Assembly: GCA_015178975.1 (NCBI GenBank)
Contig: WHVD01000006.1
Location: 186,001-250,000 of the forward strand
From: Hysterangium stoloniferum
Taxonomy: Eukaryota > Basidiomycota > Agaricomycetes > Hysterangiales > Hysterangiaceae
Direction: 5' to 3'
Length of the DNA: 64,000 nt
Shown: positions 23,349 to 35,221 of the stretch, in pieces
Numbering within the stretch: the stretch's first letter is position 1
Layout of the letters: each line of letters opens with the position of its first letter
The notes under the pieces: generated by a model
What the model was told of the DNA's origin: nothing
Databases searched by the model: none
The model's input: the letters and a program-made list of their open reading frames with translations, nothing else
Translations under genes and position numbers: made by a program

Positions 23349-24480
23349 TGTCAAATGTGACAAGTTGTCACAAATGGCTGAATAACAATAATGTCACACA
23401 TATGGAAACACTGTGACATGTGTGAAAAAATTATGTAATCAGTGCACGTGCATGAAAATCATCAACTTTGTGATGCACGAGAGCATTACATCAGCATATA
23501 TGCTACAATGGAAAGTAGTTAGAAACTCCTGGAATATTCCAGCAGATTCCAGGTAAAATAGCTAAAAATAGGTAAAACAAGTAGCTAGAGCATTCTCCCA
23601 TGTCTTATATTTTACTGTATATAAGGAGCTCTGCTCCACCACTGAAATATAACTCAATTTAACTACATTTATCATCAGTGTGCCACTGCATCAGCAGTTA
23701 TGTATATTCCACCCCTAGTTGGGCTGTTGGACAAATACATACATACACTTAGTCACCTCTAGTTGAGCTGCCAACCTAAGCTAACTCAGGATCCCTTGTC
23801 ACCTCTAGTTGAGCTTCTGACATAATAATCCTACCCCCTTGTCACCTCTAGTTGAGCTTCTGACAAACAATCTTGTTCCCTTTTGCCACCTCTTAGTTGA
23901 GTAGCTGGCTATCCTTTATTACTTATCCACCTCTAGTTGAGTTGTTGGTTATCAATTAAAGTAATAAATATTTTAGGTTATATTGAGATTAGGAATACAT
24001 TTCTAATTTCTCCCTGGTTTTTGGCATAAATAAATACTGAGAATATTCTTGCAAGATCCTTAAGACTACATTAAGATCCTGATAAGTTAGTAGACCCTGT
24101 AGGTTAGTGTAAATAAAGCATATATTAGCCAAATAGTGTTTTATTCTATATCTAATCTTTTGACCTGTTTATAAATAGTTTTACTGTTTGATAAATAGTA
24201 TAATATATATATAAACTAGCTAGAATCGAAGTTGAATCTAGTTTCGGAATCAGTGAATTGTTATCTATATTTTAGTAGTTGTTTTTATAGAAAAAGAACA
24301 GCTTGCAAAAACAGCTCTCAAAATCTTCTTTGTGAAGTAGGGTGCATATATTCAAGTAAACTCTTGACTTCAGGGGTTCTAAGTCTATTCAGGCTGCCAC
24401 TGATTAATATCAAATACTTAAATTATTTTACCTTGCAGTGAATTGAGTATTTGCACATTTTGATAGAGCACTGGACTCCT
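23349..24480 (+). mobile_element. LTR-like sequence, ends unresolved
   Basis: Starts about TGTCAAATGTGACAAGTTG, with a TATA-like box (TGTATATAAGGAGC, about 23620) followed by repeated motifs at 23706-23955. This is the layout of a retroelement LTR or leader with its own promoter. I could not find matching ends or a target duplication. Noncoding, no internal region recognised. It abuts the truncated side of the pogo element. Confidence 0.4.
23706..23955 (+). repeat. Imperfect repeat of CACCTCTAGTTGAGCT
   Basis: Six spaced occurrences of CACCTCTAGTTGAGCT followed by T/GCTGA or a variant, about 30-60 bases apart. They lie just downstream of the TATA-like box, so they probably sit in a transcribed leader. 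Confidence 0.7.
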
Positions 24481-24825
24481 TTTTCAGAAGATAGTATTAA
24501 AATAAGGCTAATACATCACACTTGGTCAACCTCTGATATGGGTTGACCATGTTAAGTTCTGGAAGTGTTAAGTTCCAAACACAAGGGTAAGTTCTGAGAA
24601 AGTCCGGTGTCACAGATTTTCTGGTAATTTATCCCAAACACACTTTCTTCTGGGAAGTGTCCCACAGAGTTCCCAGGTAATAAGTCTGGGGAAGTTTCTG
24701 GGGATATTAGTACAAGGAATGTAGTATCAGAATAATTACCAGAAGTGGTACTGCTGAGATGGACTTGGCTTCAGCTTATGTACTGCACCCTCATACACTC
24801 ATTCGGGTGTCCATATTTCGAGCTG
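24481..24825 (+). other. Unresolved repeat remnant left of a family A LTR
   Basis: Contains GTTAAGTTCTGG-type short repeats and, at 24762-24793, the shared ACTTGGCTTCAGCTTATG box in minus orientation. So it is probably the 3' end of another minus-strand LTR relic, which continues right of the family A insert. Confidence 0.4.
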
Positions 24826-25630
24826 TGTTATGACCGGAATTCCTGCTGGACTCTGGGCACTAACTTATATGCACCCACACCCTATATGCACCAATTGTCA
24901 GTTTACCGGAATTCCCACCAGACTCCATACATCAGACTTGTCCACATTCAACTTTGTTACTTCATGTATCAGTCACCAGAATACCTGCCGGACTCCATCC
25001 CTGTCTATGTCTGACTCTGTCCCATGCATCAGTCACTGGACCCTGCTCAGAAAGCCCATCATCCCTCTAACTGAGCCCCATTCCCATTATAGTCAAATGA
25101 CCTGTCACAATTTGGACTCTGCTCCTGCTCCATTCCTGTTATGATTTTATGACCTGTCACAATTTGGACTCTGCTCTGTTCCATCCCATTCCTAACACCA
25201 AGTTTGGTGTTTACTTATCTCGTTTTATGTTTGTTAGTTTCATTTTCATTATTACTGGATTTGGTATGTTATTCATTCCACAGTCTATATAGTCTGGCAG
25301 ATGTTGTACATACAATCCAGTCAGAAAATCAGCTTAGATTCTCCCCAGTAATCTTAGTATATTTTCTGCTCTAAACTCCTCTTTGAATCACACCACTCTC
25401 ACTAGTTGGAGCCCACAGGCTCTGACGCATCTATCACTCAACCTCCGACTTATCTATCTCGACTCCCCAACCTCTTGACCCACAAACCCTGCCCAGACTC
25501 CCCAGGATTCCGCACCCATTTGAAATTGGACAATACGATCTCATGAGGGTGCAGCCTATAAGCTGAAGCCGGGTCCTACCGGCTTTCCCACGGGTTTCTC
25601 TGGAAACCCTCCATGTATGCACCCTTAACA
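24826..25630 (+). mobile_element. Solo LTR, family A
   Basis: 805 bp, TGTTATGACCGG...CCTTAACA, with 5-bp duplication AGCTG at 24821-24825 and 25631-25635. Clearly more CpG-depleted than the copy at 7265, so probably older. Confidence 0.85.
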
Positions 25631-26157
25631 AGCTGACAGAATGCATACAGGAAGATGTAGATTCTGGAGTTCCCATGGGAGTTCTGGGAATTGAGCATGC
25701 AGACAGACAAGAGAAGCAGAGACTGGATCAGGTAACTTGTTTGAGGGTGTAACTTGTTTGAGGGTGTAACTTGTTTGAGGGTGTAACTTGTTTGAGGGTG
25801 TAACTTGTTTGAGGGTGTAACTTGTTTGAGGGTGTAACTTGTTTGAGGGTGTAACTTGTTTGAGGGTGTAACTTGTTTGAGGGTGTAACTTGTTTGAGGG
25901 TGTAACTTGTTTGAGGGTGTAACTTGTTTGAGGGTGTAACTTGTTTGAGGGTGTAACTTGTTCAAGATTCAAACTGGATTCTAAGTACATGAATATAGGA
26001 GACTTATATAGACTGTGAAATGTAATAATACCAAATCTGGTATTAATGAGGGGCAGAACTATTAAACATAAAACAAAACAAGTAAATACCAAACTAGGTA
26101 TTAGGGACAGAACAGAACGGGAGTGGGTCCAAAACATGACTTGTGTGTTCCATCTTT
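25631..26157 (-). mobile_element. LTR relic carrying a minisatellite
   Basis: Minus-strand LTR-like sequence distantly similar to family A: a TATAGACTGTG promoter-like segment, then an ACCAAACTAGGTATTAGG motif equivalent to the ACCAAACTTGGTGTTAGG of family A. Probably the continuation of the relic at 24481-24825. Outer ends not resolved. Confidence 0.45.
25732..25962 (+). repeat. 17-bp minisatellite
   Basis: About 13.5 uninterrupted copies of GTAACTTGTTTGAGGGT (17 bp), almost without variation. Because 17 is not a multiple of 3 and the unit has no stop on the minus strand, the minus frames stay open. This explains the apparent repetitive open frames (NKLHPQTSYTLKQVTPS pattern) at 25576-26137. 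Confidence 0.92.
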
Positions 26158-26581
26158 GTTAGAATCCTATCATTTTGGACCCTCACAACTTGGTTTTACC
26201 CTTGTAACCCTCTGGCACCCCACCATTGGTATCCCCAACCACAGTGTCACTGCCTGCAGTGCCTGTTAAGAGTTAAGCAAGGAGGGCAAAAGGGGATGAT
26301 TTTGGTGGTCTGAAAATGGTGAATCATACTAATTGGGAGGTCCAATTCTATAAGGTAAAGTGGAGCTTGGCTTCAATGTATGTATGTGTTGCACCCTTGC
26401 ATGAACTGTTAGGGTGCTCTGGTATTTCAAACAGAGTGGATAGTACAATAAGAATGAAGATCAACACTTAGTTCAATCGACTGGTGCACTGAAATACTAA
26501 AAGTCATAAGGTAAGAGTTCACAGCTTGCCAAAGAATGTCTTCAAAAGTATTGATAAGGGAGGAAAGAGACTGAGAACTAC
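26158..26581. mobile_element. LTR-D family fragments
   Basis: 26158-26270 resembles the 5' end of family D on the plus strand (TGTTAGAATCCTATCATTTT), while 26330-26581 is its 3' part on the minus strand, with the GGAGCTTGGCTTCAA box. It is rearranged and noncoding. A second pogo-family end starts at 26582. Confidence 0.45.
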
Positions 26582-27890
26582 AGTTAACTCTTGTTAAGAA
26601 CTGAAAACTGACTAATGTCAGTAGGCCGATGGGGACTGATCAGAAGGACTTGGCTTCAGCTTATATGCTGCACCCTCGCAAATATCCATTGGGTGTCCTT
26701 GAATTTCAGATGGGTGAAGACTAGTCCTAACGAGTACCTCTCGGCGAGTTACCGATCGGGACTGAAGGATAAGTCGAGTGTCAGGCCAAGGGGGTGGGGA
26801 CCAAGAGTGGGCAAGTGCATGCGAAGGCGGAGGTGGAATACTTAGTATGAGACTTCTAGAGATGTATGAGGGTATCCTGAGTTGATATTCTGATTGCCTA
26901 GTAACTACGACTACAGTGGGTTCATATACAAGTATTCGGTGTCTAGAAAATACTAACTAGGAGAAGAGCGGAAAACATTATTGACAATAAGCTTGACTAG
27001 GAATGGGAAGGTTACGATTTGTTTGGAGGCGGTGAAATAACCGAGAGTGGGATTACGAGAAAAGGAAATAGTCTGAGGGTTACAAGTATATATAGACATA
27101 TGTGAAACATAGAACAGAACAGATCATCATAATAAAAAGGGATGTATCAGAATTTAACCAGATAGTACAAGTATATTTTGATGGGGGCGTAAACAGAGTT
27201 TGATCACTGCGAAAGCATACATCAGCATCAGGAGACCAACGGTTTCCGATGTGATGACTTGAACAATAACTTGAAACATTGATAGGTGGCGATAACCTCA
27301 GGGACTGTTGGGTTGCAACACGGTTGTAACAACTCTTATACATATAACCCATACCCCATATAACCCATACTCCTTAATAACCCATAGGATTTTCAATTTT
27401 CCAAGTTGGTTTGCAGGGATTTTGTATTGATAACCCATATTCTCCCATAACCAATAACCCATACTGATTTTTGGTAATCATAACCCATACATATGTATAC
27501 TTGGATAACCCTGACATAATACATTAGGAAATTATTTGGTTATATAATCATTAATTTTATGTGTCCCAAGATGGCAACAATCACCAGAAACCAATCTAAA
27601 ATATTGACTTCTCTCATTATGAAACCTGTTAAGTTCTAAAAAAAGGATTAACCAAGCTTTATGACCAGATTCAAGAATGGAAAGCCAGGCTTGAGGTTGA
27701 GTTGAAAGCTGGTCTGTCAAGACCCGTTCCTGGGAACTCCATGGAGTATCCTTCGGATATTATATTAGGTTCTGAACCATCTTCCAGACCAGTATAAAGA
27801 TCCATAATCCACCAGAACCCAACCCTCATCCCTCAAGTCCCCTTTGACTCACATCCCATTCTGTCAGTCTGCCCCAACTAGACACCTTCT
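26582..27890 (+). mobile_element. pogo-family remnant, one end visible
   Basis: Begins CAGTTAACTCT after TA, then (beyond a family B LTR) TATACATATAACCCATACC, matching the left end of the pogo element at 6726. The next 170 bases hold many AACCCATA-type repeats on both sides of AT-rich spacer. No transposase. The right end was not found, so its limit is approximate and it may be a non-autonomous or truncated copy. Confidence 0.5.
26592..27331 (-). mobile_element. Solo LTR, family B
   Basis: 740 bp, minus strand, with 5-bp duplication ACTCT at 26587-26591 and 27332-27336, inserted within the terminal repeat of a pogo-family copy. Retains many CpG sites. Confidence 0.83.
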
Positions 27891-27899
27891 GTTATGACC

Positions 27900-28293
27900 T
27901 GGAAAACCCACCAGACTCCATACTCCACCCTATATACACCCAACACTCTGTATCTCACGGACCAGTCACCGGACTCCGACTGGACTCCCAGAACCCCTCT
28001 AACAGAGCATAGAACCCTGCTCCCGTTATAGTCCCATGACCTGTCATGATTTGTCTGTGTCTCATGCACCAGTCCTCAGACTCTGCTGGACCTGCAAATC
28101 AACCTGTTTATACCCAACTCTCTGTGCCTGTTACTGGACTCCAACCAGACTCCCAGAACCTCTCTAACAGAGCATAGAACCCCACTCCCATTATGGTCTA
28201 ATGTGACAGATCAAAGTATGAGTAGACAGAAAGAATAGGAGTGTAGCAAAGGCGAATAACACAAATAAATGATACAAGGAAATAGTAGGGAAC
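27900..28293 (+). mobile_element. Truncated LTR resembling family A, with internal duplication
   Basis: Starts TGTTATGACCTGG. A segment of about 160-180 bp (ACTGGACTCC...CTCTAACAGAGCATAGAACC) occurs twice in tandem at about 27960-28035 and 28130-28195. Overlaid or truncated by the next LTR at 28294. Noncoding. Confidence 0.45.
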
Positions 28294-29086
28294 TGTTAGG
28301 ACCAGACAACCCACTAGGACCCAGACCTCCCTTATGTATCTCCATCACCCCCTTTTTGTATGATTAGTGACTTGAACCCATCCAGAGATCCCAGGCCTCA
28401 CAATATATGAAATATCCACCCCAATCAGTTGTGGTACCTGGTTGTCAGTTAACCTAGTACATATGTTCCATGTGTATGTTCCTGGATTCATCTCAGACTT
28501 TCCCTGGACTTTGGCCTCCCCTGCCCACTCCCTATCTCTCACCCATTTGTTTGTTTGTCCATTCTGCCAGGATTGTAGTATGACTTGTCTATATAAACTA
28601 GACACATTTGTATTTACAATTCAATCAGAAAAGCAACTAATACCCCTATACCTTGCATTAGTTAAATCTTTATGTTGGAATATGTGGTTCGGAACCCTAA
28701 GTACCCACATGTATCCATAGTAGTCCTTATCCATGGCTTTGGTTCTGTCCACCATGCGGTCAATCTGAGTCTGAGTTTGAGTATGAGTGGTGGTCTATTT
28801 CTCCACTAGGGTCACTATTCTGTGCCCCGATCCCCCTTCCCTTCTTTCATTCTAACACTTTATTCATACCCTTGGAACCCATGGGCCCTCCACCCAAGAG
28901 TCTTTGGACTTCCCATCATTACTCCTTTGTCCTTCTGGACCTCCTGGACTTCCTGTTTGTTCCTTTGAAATTGGACACAACAATCTCATAATGGCACAGC
29001 ATATAAGCTGAAGCCAAGTCCTACCTGCATACTGGACTATCCACAGGTTTCCCACCAGACCCTACTTATAAGCCCAGAGCTTAACA
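28294..29086 (+). mobile_element. LTR, family F
   Basis: 793 bp, TGTTAGGACCAG...CTTAACA. Flanks GGAAC and AGAAC form an imperfect 5-bp duplication. The CTATATAAACTAGAC box at about 28588 looks like the promoter, and the AAGCTGAAGCCAAGTCC box lies near the 3' end. Confidence 0.6.
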
Positions 29087-29545
29087 AGAACTGTCAGGAT
29101 GAAAGTGGCCCAAAGAGGAAATAGCTTGAGTATGAGTTATTGGGATACTATTATCAGGGACACTGGTGTTGCAGGCATCAAATGGCAACTGCCAGAAAGG
29201 TGAATACTGCAAGTGGGGTTCTATTACAAATAGAGTTACTATTGTGAATGGAATGTTAGTTGATATTTATATCCTTTACTTTGTGTGGACATGGCATGCA
29301 AAGTTGGACCCATCTCATCAAAATAAGCTTGGACCCATACCATGATTGCTTGGGGAACCTGTATGACAAAAGTCCACACCAAACTAATAGCTTGATTGGT
29401 GGATACAGATGATGTTGAAGAGGGTGTTGGCTTTTTGAGCAATCCTTTGAGATTAGAAGCTGCAGTGACACAGTCAGTCATGATACATGAAAGAGGGCCA
29501 CTAATGGTTATCTGGAAGTGTTAAAATGAAGCTCCAAGCCTGGGG
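29087..29545. other. Sequence following the family F LTR
   Basis: 29087-29240 is alignable with 41313-41470 (both begin ACTGTCAG and share TCAGGGACACTGGT). These stretches may be internal leader sequence of related retroelements. Minus-strand frames at 29239-29481 have no recognised product. Confidence 0.4.
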
Positions 29546-29547
29546 AA

Positions 29548-31195
29548 TCAAGAGTGATAGTCTCTTCTACATACATGGTGTGACTGGAACTAACTATATA
29601 TTATACATAATACATGGTCTGTGCAGGGGTCTGTGCACAAACATTGTGTATGAACCTAAACTACATGGATAAGACTAAATATACTATCATAAGGATCATC
29701 TGTGAATCGGCTAATCAATATAATCAATAAGAGGTATGAGGTCATTCTTATCAAAGACTATTCATACTCTAACAGTAAAGGGTCATGGCTTGCTGGCGAC
29801 ACCTTTGAGGGTATTAGGGAGAGAGTAAGGTGACTGAAGACTATACTCGTGTTTCATCACACTTAGTTTTAGTTTTATCCTTGTTTCCTTTTCCCTACTT
29901 CACTTGACCCATCACAACTTCTCACTTCCTTGATTGGCCTGCCAATCATCCATTACATTTTTGTATAAAAGCCCTATCATGTATACTATAGTTCTTCAGT
30001 TCAAATATCAACTTAGATTACCCTTTTTCATTTCAAAGTCCCATTGCTTTGTACTAATCCTCTTGAAGACATTGTTGGCCACCCTGCTAAGCAAAGGGGT
30101 AAAAGGAAGCTCTATGCTGGGGACTCAGCAATAGAGATCATATTAGTTGGGAGGTCTGACTCTGTAAAACTGGTGGAGCTTGGCTTCAACTTATGTGTTG
30201 CACCTTTGTATAAACTGTTAAAGTGCTCTGGTATTTCAAACAGAGTGGATAGTATGATAAGAACTAAAGACAACACTTATGTAGCTCACTTGACTGGAGA
30301 GCTGAAATGCTAAGAGTTGTGGGGTAAAGAGTTGTGGCTTGCTGATGAACCCCTCAAGAGTATTAGAGAGGAAGTAAGGTGGCTGAAGACTAAACAGGGG
30401 TAATCTAAGTTGATATTAGAACTGGAGAATAGTAGCATATATGGTAGGAACTTTATACAAAGTATAACAGATGTGTTAGGATCCCAGTCATTCTGCCCCC
30501 TGTGACCTTTTTTACATTCTCCACCCTCCAGTTTTCCACCATTAGGACCCCCAACCACAGTGTCACCACCCATGGCATCTGGACACTTCTATGGTTTTCC
30601 CTTTTTGTCATTCCATCCCAACACTCCCATCACCCAATCTACATGTAAATATTATTTGCCAGTGCTAGTCTGATCCCTATTCCTTTCCATGCTTCCTTTG
30701 ACCCATCACTACTTCTCACTTTCTTAATTGGACCTCCACTCATCCATTACACCTTTGTATAAAGTTCCTACCATGTATGCTATACTCATCAGTTTTAATA
30801 TCAACTTAGATTACCCCCATTTAGTCTTCAGTCACCTTACTCTCTCCCTAATACCCTCAAAGGTGTCACCAGCAAGCCATGACCCTTTACTGTTAGAGTA
30901 TGAATAGTCTTTGATAAGAATGACCTCATACCTCTTATTGATTATATAGATTAGCCGTTTCACAGATGATCCCTATGATAGTATATTTAGTCTTATCCAT
31001 GTAGTTTAGGTTCATACACAATGTTTGTGCACAGACCCCTGCACAGACCATGTATTATGTATAGTATATAGTTAGTTCCAGATGAGATGTAGAATCCTCA
31101 TCTGGAAGCCTAGTCATATCATCAGTTTACACATTCTACACCATTCTACATTAGTATCACACCATGTATGTAGAAGAGACCATCACTCTTGATTA
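29548..31195. repeat. Large inverted repeat around LTR-D fragments
   Basis: The arm at 29548-29850 is the reverse complement of 30817-31195, apart from about 75 extra bases in the right arm (near 31085-31160). Both contain GGTCTGTGCAGGGGTCTGTG or its complement. Between the arms lie LTR-D fragments: two direct copies of the promoter-proximal part (29870-30030, 30640-30815) and one minus-strand 3' part (30150-30470). Confidence 0.65.
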
Positions 31196-32859
31196 CTCTA
31201 GTCCATCAGCCCCATCCATCAGCTATCACCCCAAGTGCAAGAGAAACAATGTGAACTGGGTCCCTTGGGGTGGTCTGGTGATCATTTGGCAGAGAAATCC
31301 AAGGGTGTAATGGAACTCCAGTCCATCAGTCCTGTCCATATACAAAACCCTGACCATCAAATGGAACCTATCATAAGCATGATAGATAATCTAAAGTATG
31401 CAGAATTTTTGACTTGAATACTAGTACTATGTTTACAGAACCTTAATGACAGCTGAACTGGTGGAGAAGAGGGCAATGCTCCACATAGAACTACTTTATG
31501 AGGAGAAGATGAAGATGATGTGGGTGAACTTTCTATGATGTCTAATTATGTATATGAGTGAGGACTTACAGTACATGGCAGAGTTAGATGAAGGAAAATC
31601 TAAAGTATGCAGAAGTTTTGACTTATCTGCTCATTTTTGAAATTCTGTTTTTATAATATTAATAGATGACTTCACACCTAAGCAATATGAGGCATACATA
31701 TAGACATCCAGCCTCATCCAAGGAGATCAGCTATGCTCTATCCTCTGGACTTATGCCAAATGTTCCACAAAGACAAAAAAAGAAAATAGCATGTTCAGAA
31801 AATAATCCAGAGCAAAGAGTCTAGTGTTAAAGTCTAGGTTTCTAAAATTAAAGAGATGGGATTCTGATGGTCCATAGAGTTAGAATGTACTTAACTGGAA
31901 GGTCCAGTTCTACAGAGCTTGGTTTCAAACTCAGAATATGTTCTAAAATTCATAGAATATATAAAAAATTTCTGAGAATGTTCAAAGTTTTGAAAATTTA
32001 CTTCTCAGAGGTATTAACAGGAGCAGTTGATGGCCATGATGAGAGGGAAAGTGATGGGAAGGCATAAGAATTCCCAGCATGAGGCTAGAAAGTCTGGGAA
32101 AGAGACAACAGGACTTGAAGGCCCAGAGATTGGATATGGACTCAGAGGAAGCTTCAGTAGATGAGAAAGCCATGGTTGGGAAGAATTGATGGTGTGTTTG
32201 GGGGCACCTAGGCTCCCAATGATGCTCTCAGGAGTCTGAACAGATGGTCCCCTTACATGATATAAGAATGAAATCATATATGAAATAATAAATGATGTCA
32301 ATCCAAGACAAGTCAAAGTTTAAGTCAAATAATCTCAAGAATGTTGAAAGGTAATTGAATTGAAAAGTCAAAAGGTTGTCAGAAATGTTGTCAGAAATGG
32401 TCTTGTGATGGTTGTGGCAGTAAGTCCACTGAATGCTAGTTCAAACCATTTTAATGTGGATCCTGAAAGATAAGAAACTGCATAGTTGACTTTTCAGGAG
32501 TCCATGGTATGTAAATACAGCATTAACTTTGGATCATGCAGGTTCTTGGTTTTTGTTTTTGTTTCTTTAGTCATTGCATTCATGAATTTATCCAAGTCCT
32601 TGCCAACATGTCAGTAGTGGGTCCATGAAATGCAGACATGGTATAGTAGCTGGATCAGGGGCATTCTTGCCACTGTCAGAGTCCATGGACTTATTTCCAT
32701 TTTCCAAATCTTCTGGATTTTCTGGATTTTCTTCAACACAAGATTCATCCATGGTACTAGGCTGGTTTTGGGGTGTCTAGGTGGAGTACAAGACAAGTGG
32801 AGATTGGAGAGTAGAGGGTCCATATTGTTAAGATCTAGGGTCTAAAAACAAAAGGGGGA
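31196..32859. other. Unresolved repeat-like sequence
   Basis: Low-GC sequence with short broken frames on both strands, for example 31235-31417 plus and 32014-32316 minus. No domain recognised. It lies between LTR-D pieces, so it may be decayed retroelement interior, but nothing in it proves that. Confidence 0.3.
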
Positions 32860-33398
32860 ATGATGTTGGAGGGCCAATGGGTATTTCATACTCAACTGAG
32901 AGGTCCAGTTCTACCAAACAAGTGGAGCTTGGCTTCAACTTATGCACCCTCACACAAACTGTTAGAGTACTCTGGTATTTTGAGAAGAGCAAGTAGTATG
33001 ATTTGAGACTGAAGATGATACTTAGCTAATCAACCAGAAGGCTGAAATGCTAAGGGTCATGGTGATAAGAGTTGTAGCTGGCCATCAACATCTACAAGAG
33101 TATTAGGAGCAAGCAAAAGGGCTTAAACTCAAAAGGGGTAATCTAAGTTGATGTTTGAACTGAAGATACTATAGCATACATGATAGGGTTTTTATACAAA
33201 AGTATAATGGATGATTAGATGGCTGATCAAGGAAGTGAGAAGTCATGATGGGTCAAGGGAAGCAGCAAAGGGAACAAGGATTAAACTACATAGGACTAAA
33301 TGTGATGAAACACAAGTATTCTAAAGGTTGTGAGGTGGCAAATAAAACATACACATAGAATTGGTAATGGGAGAGCATTGGGATGGAGATGGGATGGG
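32860..33398 (-). mobile_element. LTR-D relic
   Basis: Minus-strand LTR-D piece. The GTGGAGCTTGGCTTCAACTT box at 32920 lies near its 3' end, and it extends up to GGAGATGGGATGGG, where the next LTR-like element begins. Closely similar to 5800-6160. Noncoding fossil. Confidence 0.5.
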
Positions 33399-33618
33399 TG
33401 TAAGGGCTACCTTTGACAGGGTCTGTGGTACTCACACAAGGCTAGCAGAGGGATATCCAAATGTCTATTAGGTAGCTAATATATACAGGATAGAAAACTA
33501 CTCACCTAGCAGAGAGATATCCAAAGAGAAAAGAATAAGGGAGGTGTCTCTGCTAGGTGTTCCAAAACATGGGGTATCTAAAATTGAATGACAGCTTACC
33601 CCAAACAGGCACTAACTA

Positions 33619-35221
33619 CAGTGACTTACAAAATGTATCCAATGTTTTGTAGTTTCAGCTTATATATGCTATATCCCAGTAGATAAAATAGTAGAAATCG
33701 CCAAAATATTTGTGAACATGACCTATCATGTATATATTTAGATGGTAGAACTATATTATGTAATATCCATATATGGAAACACTATAAATATTTTAATGGA
33801 GAGGGTTCATTGGATACGTTTTGTAACTGACAGGTTCTGGCATGAAAACCATATGCCTATGTTGATTGTTTGCATTTGTTTATGTTTTTCAACATGTCAT
33901 GTGATCATTCTATACTACAGTATAAGTTGAAGGGCTTTCTCAGCTAAGATTCCCTCAATTCTAACCATGCATCCCCTTTCCACTGCTGCCCAGTATGAGA
34001 TCCTTTCTCTACTTGATGCTGGCCATTCTGCCAGACAAATTTCAGTTTCTACTGGCTATAGCTATGCTACTATCTCTAGACTTCATTCTAAACACCATTC
34101 CCACCTTTCTAAGTCCTCTGGTGGTCACCCTTCCAAACTCTCCACAGCCAACATCCATATTGCACAACGCCTTATCAGCTCTGGAAAGGCTGATACAGCT
34201 GTAGATGCAACAAAGGCACTTTGCACTATCACCAACCAGTCACTCAATCCTCAAACAGTGCATCATTGACTCAAGGCAGCTGGGATGAAGCCTGTGGTAA
34301 AGAAGAAAAGGCCTCTTCTTTCTAAGAGGGATAAAAAGGAGAGAATGGATTTTACTTTGGCATATCAGGATTGGACTGTGAAGGATTGGAAGAACATGGT
34401 GTGGTCTGATGAGACCAAAATCAATAGGCTGGGGTCAGATGGCAGGAAGTGGGTGTGGAAAAGGGCAGGGGAGGGCTTGAGTGACAGGCTGGTTGAGGGA
34501 ACCCTGAAGTTTGGTGGTGGATCTTTAATGGTTTGGGGGTGCATGCTGTGGGAGGGGGTTGGGTATGCATGCAAGATTGATGGAAGGATGGATGGGGACT
34601 CTACATCCAGATTCTGGAGGATGACCTGCAAGCCAGTCTTAAGGACTATGGTAAATCTGCCAATGGTATCATCTTCCAGCAGGACAATGACCCCAAGCAT
34701 ACCTGTAAGAAGGCCCAGTATTGGTTCCAAGAAAATGGTTTCAGGGTTCTCTCATGGCCAGCACAGTCTCCTGACTTGAATCCCATTGAACACCTATGGA
34801 ATGACCTGAAGAGGAGGTTGGCAGGGTATGAGAATGCACCCCAGGGGATGGAAGAGTTGTGGGAGAGGGTGGTGGATGAATGGTACAAGATTGATGAAAA
34901 GGTGTGTCAGGATTTGATTGAAAGTATGCCTAGGAGGGTTTCAGATATATTAAAGGCAAAGGGTGGCTACACTAAGTACTAAATACTAGTAATTTCCTGC
35001 CTAAATGTGTCAGTTACAAAACGTATCCAATGAACCCTCTCCATTGAAATATTCATAGTGTTTCCATATATGGATATTACATAATATAGTTCTACCATAT
35101 AAATATATACATGATAGGTCATGTTCACAAATATTTTGGTGATTTCTACTATTTTATCTACTGGGATATAGCATATATAAGCTGAAACTACAAAACATTG
35201 GATACGTTTTGTAAGTCACTG
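33619..35221 (+). mobile_element. Tc1/mariner transposon with long terminal inverted repeats
   Basis: 1603 bp flanked by TA. Terminal inverted repeats of about 217 bp (33619-33835 and about 35005-35221) differ at only a handful of positions. Each repeat has the motif ACAAAACGTATCCAATG at its outer end and the reverse complement at its inner end, so the element carries four such sites. Encodes a single transposase, broken in two places. Confidence 0.88.
33967..34982 (+). pseudogene. Tc1-type transposase (DD34E), two inactivating changes
   Basis: Starts MHPLSTAAQYEILSLLDAGH, a Tc1-type paired helix-turn-helix. The catalytic core shows MVWSDETKI (first Asp), then FQQDNDPKHTCKKAQYW (second Asp) and SPDLNPIEHLWNDL (Glu), with 34 residues between the second Asp and the Glu. 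The last frame ends KAKGGYTKY at 34982. Two lesions are visible: an in-frame TGA at about 34268 between HH and LKAAG, and a single-base frame change near 34600 after GRMDGD, which puts the second Asp and Glu in a different frame from the start. With nearly identical terminal repeats it looks recent, but it cannot encode a full transposase as written. Confidence 0.87.

Noticed and set aside
25732-25962. Possible CRISPR-like array
   Set aside because: A directly tandem minisatellite without spacers, in a fungal genome.
25576-26137. Two long minus-strand frames with a perfect 17-residue repeat, looking like a repeat protein
   Set aside because: They are readings of a 17-bp minisatellite in different frames. 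The flanks are noncoding LTR relic, with no start context, splice sites or second exon.
27345-27510. Possible interstitial telomere repeat (TAACCC words)
   Set aside because: Units are irregularly spaced, embedded in ATAACCCATAC, and match the subterminal region of the pogo family.
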